A DNA stretch of 64,000 bases. Source: CAWIHK01 sp963835935 (GTDB lineage: Bacteria > Bacteroidota > Ignavibacteria > UBA10030 > CAVZMI01). Position 1 is the first letter of the stretch. Each line of letters opens with the position of its first letter. The translations under genes were made by a program, and so were the position numbers. Of the stretch, positions 62,637-64,000 are shown one piece after another. Below the pieces are notes generated by a model. The model did no database searches. It was not told where the DNA came from and saw only the letters and a list, made by a program, of their open reading frames with translations. The stretch is taken from assembly GCA_963835935.1 (NCBI GenBank), contig CAWIHK010000001.1, forward strand, positions 1,488,001 through 1,552,000. The letters are read 5' to 3'.

Positions 62637-63878
62637 ATGAAAGGAAACATTGTGTTTGATGTCCAGAAAATTAGAGAAGATTTTCCGATTTTATCCCGGA
62701 CATTTTTCGGGAAACCTTTAACATATCTCGATAACAGCGCCACAACGCAGAAACCCTCGGCAGTTATCGAAGCGATGAATAATTATTACAGGAACTCAAA
62801 TGCAAATGTCCATCGCGGGATTTATGCACTTAGTGACGAGGCTACTAATGCATACGAAGACGCCCGCGATAAAGTAGCGCGATTTATTAACGCACCATCG
62901 CGTGAAAGCGTAATTTTTACTTCAGGCACGACGGACAGTATAAATCTTGTTGCAAATATTTTAAGCTGTGACCGTATTCGGACGGGTGATGAAATATTAC
63001 TGACTCACATGGAACATCACAGCAATCTTGTCCCCTGGCAAATTGTGGCTCAAAAAACAGGGGCGGTGTTGCGTTTCATCCCGCTCACTGAAGATGGACA
63101 TCTGGATCGTGAAGAACTCCACCGGCTTGTGTCGGAAAAAACAAAAATTATTTCGATCATTCATATTTCAAATGTCCTTGGTACAATCAACCCGATCGAA
63201 GAGATTATTAAACTTGGTCATGCGTACAACGCTCTAGTTGTTGTCGATGGCGCACAAAGTGTGCCTCATGTTCAAGTCGATGTTCAAAAACTTGATGTGG
63301 ATTTTTTAGCATTTTCGGCTCACAAAATGCTCGGACCCACAGGATGCGGCGTTCTCTATGGAAAACAAAATTTGCTTCGTGAACTTCCTCCATGGCGTGG
63401 GGGCGGTGATATGATCAGTGAAGTTCAGTTCGAATTCTCGACCTACAAGGACATTCCGTATAAATTCGAAGCCGGAACACCGAATATATCAGGTGCAATA
63501 GGTTTAGGAGTCGCAATTGATTATTTGAGTACGATCGGATTCGATGAGATTCAAAAATATGAAAATGAATTAGTAGAGTATGCAGTTTCAAAACTCGAGA
63601 TGATACCTGGTGTGACGATCTACGGCCCACGGCATCATCGAGGAGATTTGATTTCATTTAATGTGCAGGGGATTCATCCGCATGATGTTTCGACAATTCT
63701 CGATCAGGATGCGATTGCAGTCAGAGCGGGACATCATTGCGCTCAGCCATTGATGCGGTTGTTGAACATCCCGGCTACAGTTCGTGCGAGTTTCTATTTT
63801 TATAATGTCAAGGAAGAAATAGACCGTCTTGCTGAAAGCATTCGAAAAGTGAAGGAGGTTTTCGCCGGTGTCGCTTAA
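62637..63878 (+). CDS. sufS: Cysteine desulfurase SufS
   Basis: 413 aa, group II desulfurase. Motifs: LTYLDNSATTQKPSAVIEAM, NVHRGIYALSDEAT, TSGTTDSINLVA, THMEHHSNLVPWQ, DGAQSVPHVQVDVQ, PLP Lys in AFSAHKMLGPTGCGVLYG, and active Cys in VRAGHHCAQPLMRLL. It hands sulfur to SufU, whose gene overlaps it by 11 bp. Confidence 0.97.
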   Translation: MKGNIVFDVQKIREDFPILSRTFFGKPLTYLDNSATTQKPSAVIEAMNNYYRNSNANVHRGIYALSDEATNAYEDARDKVARFINAPSRESVIFTSGTTDSINLVANILSCDRIRTGDEILLTHMEHHSNLVPWQIVAQKTGAVLRFIPLTEDGHLDREELHRLVSEKTKIISIIHISNVLGTINPIEEIIKLGHAYNALVVVDGAQSVPHVQVDVQKLDVDFLAFSAHKMLGPTGCGVLYGKQNLLRELPPWRGGGDMISEVQFEFSTYKDIPYKFEAGTPNISGAIGLGVAIDYLSTIGFDEIQKYENELVEYAVSKLEMIPGVTIYGPRHHRGDLISFNVQGIHPHDVSTILDQDAIAVRAGHHCAQPLMRLLNIPATVRASFYFYNVKEEIDRLAESIRKVKEVFAGVA

Positions 63879-64000
63879 TGATCTCTACTCCGATATTATT
63901 CTCGAGCATTATAAAGAACCACGCAATGCCGGCACGATTGAAAATGCACAAATCAAATCACGCGGTTATAACGAATCATGCGGCGATGATATTCGGGTGT
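63868..64000 (+). CDS. sufU: SufU/IscU-like sulfur acceptor (partial, cut by window edge)
   Basis: Read by hand from GTG 63868 (GGAGG nine bases upstream): MSLNDLYSDIILEHYKEPRN, then GYNESCGDDIRV. This is the N-terminus of SufU/IscU, including the first cluster- or zinc-ligand Cys in the x-SCGD motif. Only 44 codons are visible. It overlaps sufS by 11 bp, indicating coupling, and completes the Gram-positive-type sufS-sufU pair. Confidence 0.92.
   Translation, partial: MSLNDLYSDIILEHYKEPRNAGTIENAQIKSRGYNESCGDDIRV

Overview
This 64 kb window looks like chromosomal DNA from a member of the Bacteroidota/Chlorobi (FCB) group, most like Ignavibacteria, Kryptonia or a relative. Two large secreted proteins end in type IX secretion (T9SS) sorting domains with the FPNPFNPST/YPNPFNPST motif typical of that group. 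Core genes, a group 3b NiFe hydrogenase and a SUF iron-sulfur operon sit among much intergenic palindromic and mobile debris. The taxon is inferred from protein signatures only. No rRNA, tRNA or CRISPR array was found.

Layout. 1-2.7 kb: accessory edge with a cut-off YARHG-domain protein, an FG-GAP-like protein, an orphan minimal nucleotidyltransferase and an IS481-type transposase. 2.9-14.4 kb: housekeeping genes carB, uvrA, proline dehydrogenase, an OPT peptide transporter and pepD. Two decayed small genes (GxxExxY and S23/four-helix-bundle families) lie in the gaps. 14.4-19.5 kb: hydrogenase operon (beta, cyclic-nucleotide-binding protein, gamma, delta, alpha, maturation protease). 19.5-21.3 kb: an IS4-type element with an AbrB-like passenger gene, inserted in the loop of an older palindromic repeat. 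21.7-32 kb: a CBM9-like T9SS protein, EcsC, GNAT, a hybrid PAS histidine kinase, then duplicated decayed head-GIN lipoprotein genes, one of them split by a DUF5694-type gene. 32-39 kb: second OPT transporter, ddl, macro-domain protein, PspC and LiaF-like membrane proteins, a receiver protein and DUF2461. 39-45 kb: translation block rplM-rpsI, rpsB-tsf-pyrH-frr, then a DEAD-box helicase. 45-51.2 kb: accessory block with an IS200 element, DUF1643, two membrane proteins of unknown function, a frameshifted BNR-repeat T9SS gene and DUF805. Several gaps there carry inverted repeats reminiscent of integron attC sites. 51.4-56.5 kb (minus strand): ECF sigma factor plus a small partner, then ABC ATPase - permease - 3-hydroxyacyl-CoA dehydrogenase - acetate kinase. 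56.7-64 kb: Rrf2 regulator - cysteine desulfurase - small unknown - sufC - sufB - sufD - Rieske - sufS - sufU (cut by the edge).

How genes work together. The hydrogenase set should make a cytoplasmic NAD(P)-linked enzyme. The SUF operon can supply Fe-S clusters and looks self-regulated through the Cys-containing Rrf2 protein. rpsB-tsf-pyrH-frr is the conserved translation cluster. No complete new defence or other multi-gene system is evident. The most unusual material is structural: nested palindromes and IS4 with direct repeats, a likely -1 frameshift in the transposase, a 93-bp terminator-bearing direct repeat, cassette-like inverted repeats, and degenerate hexamer arrays placed just after frr and sufB.
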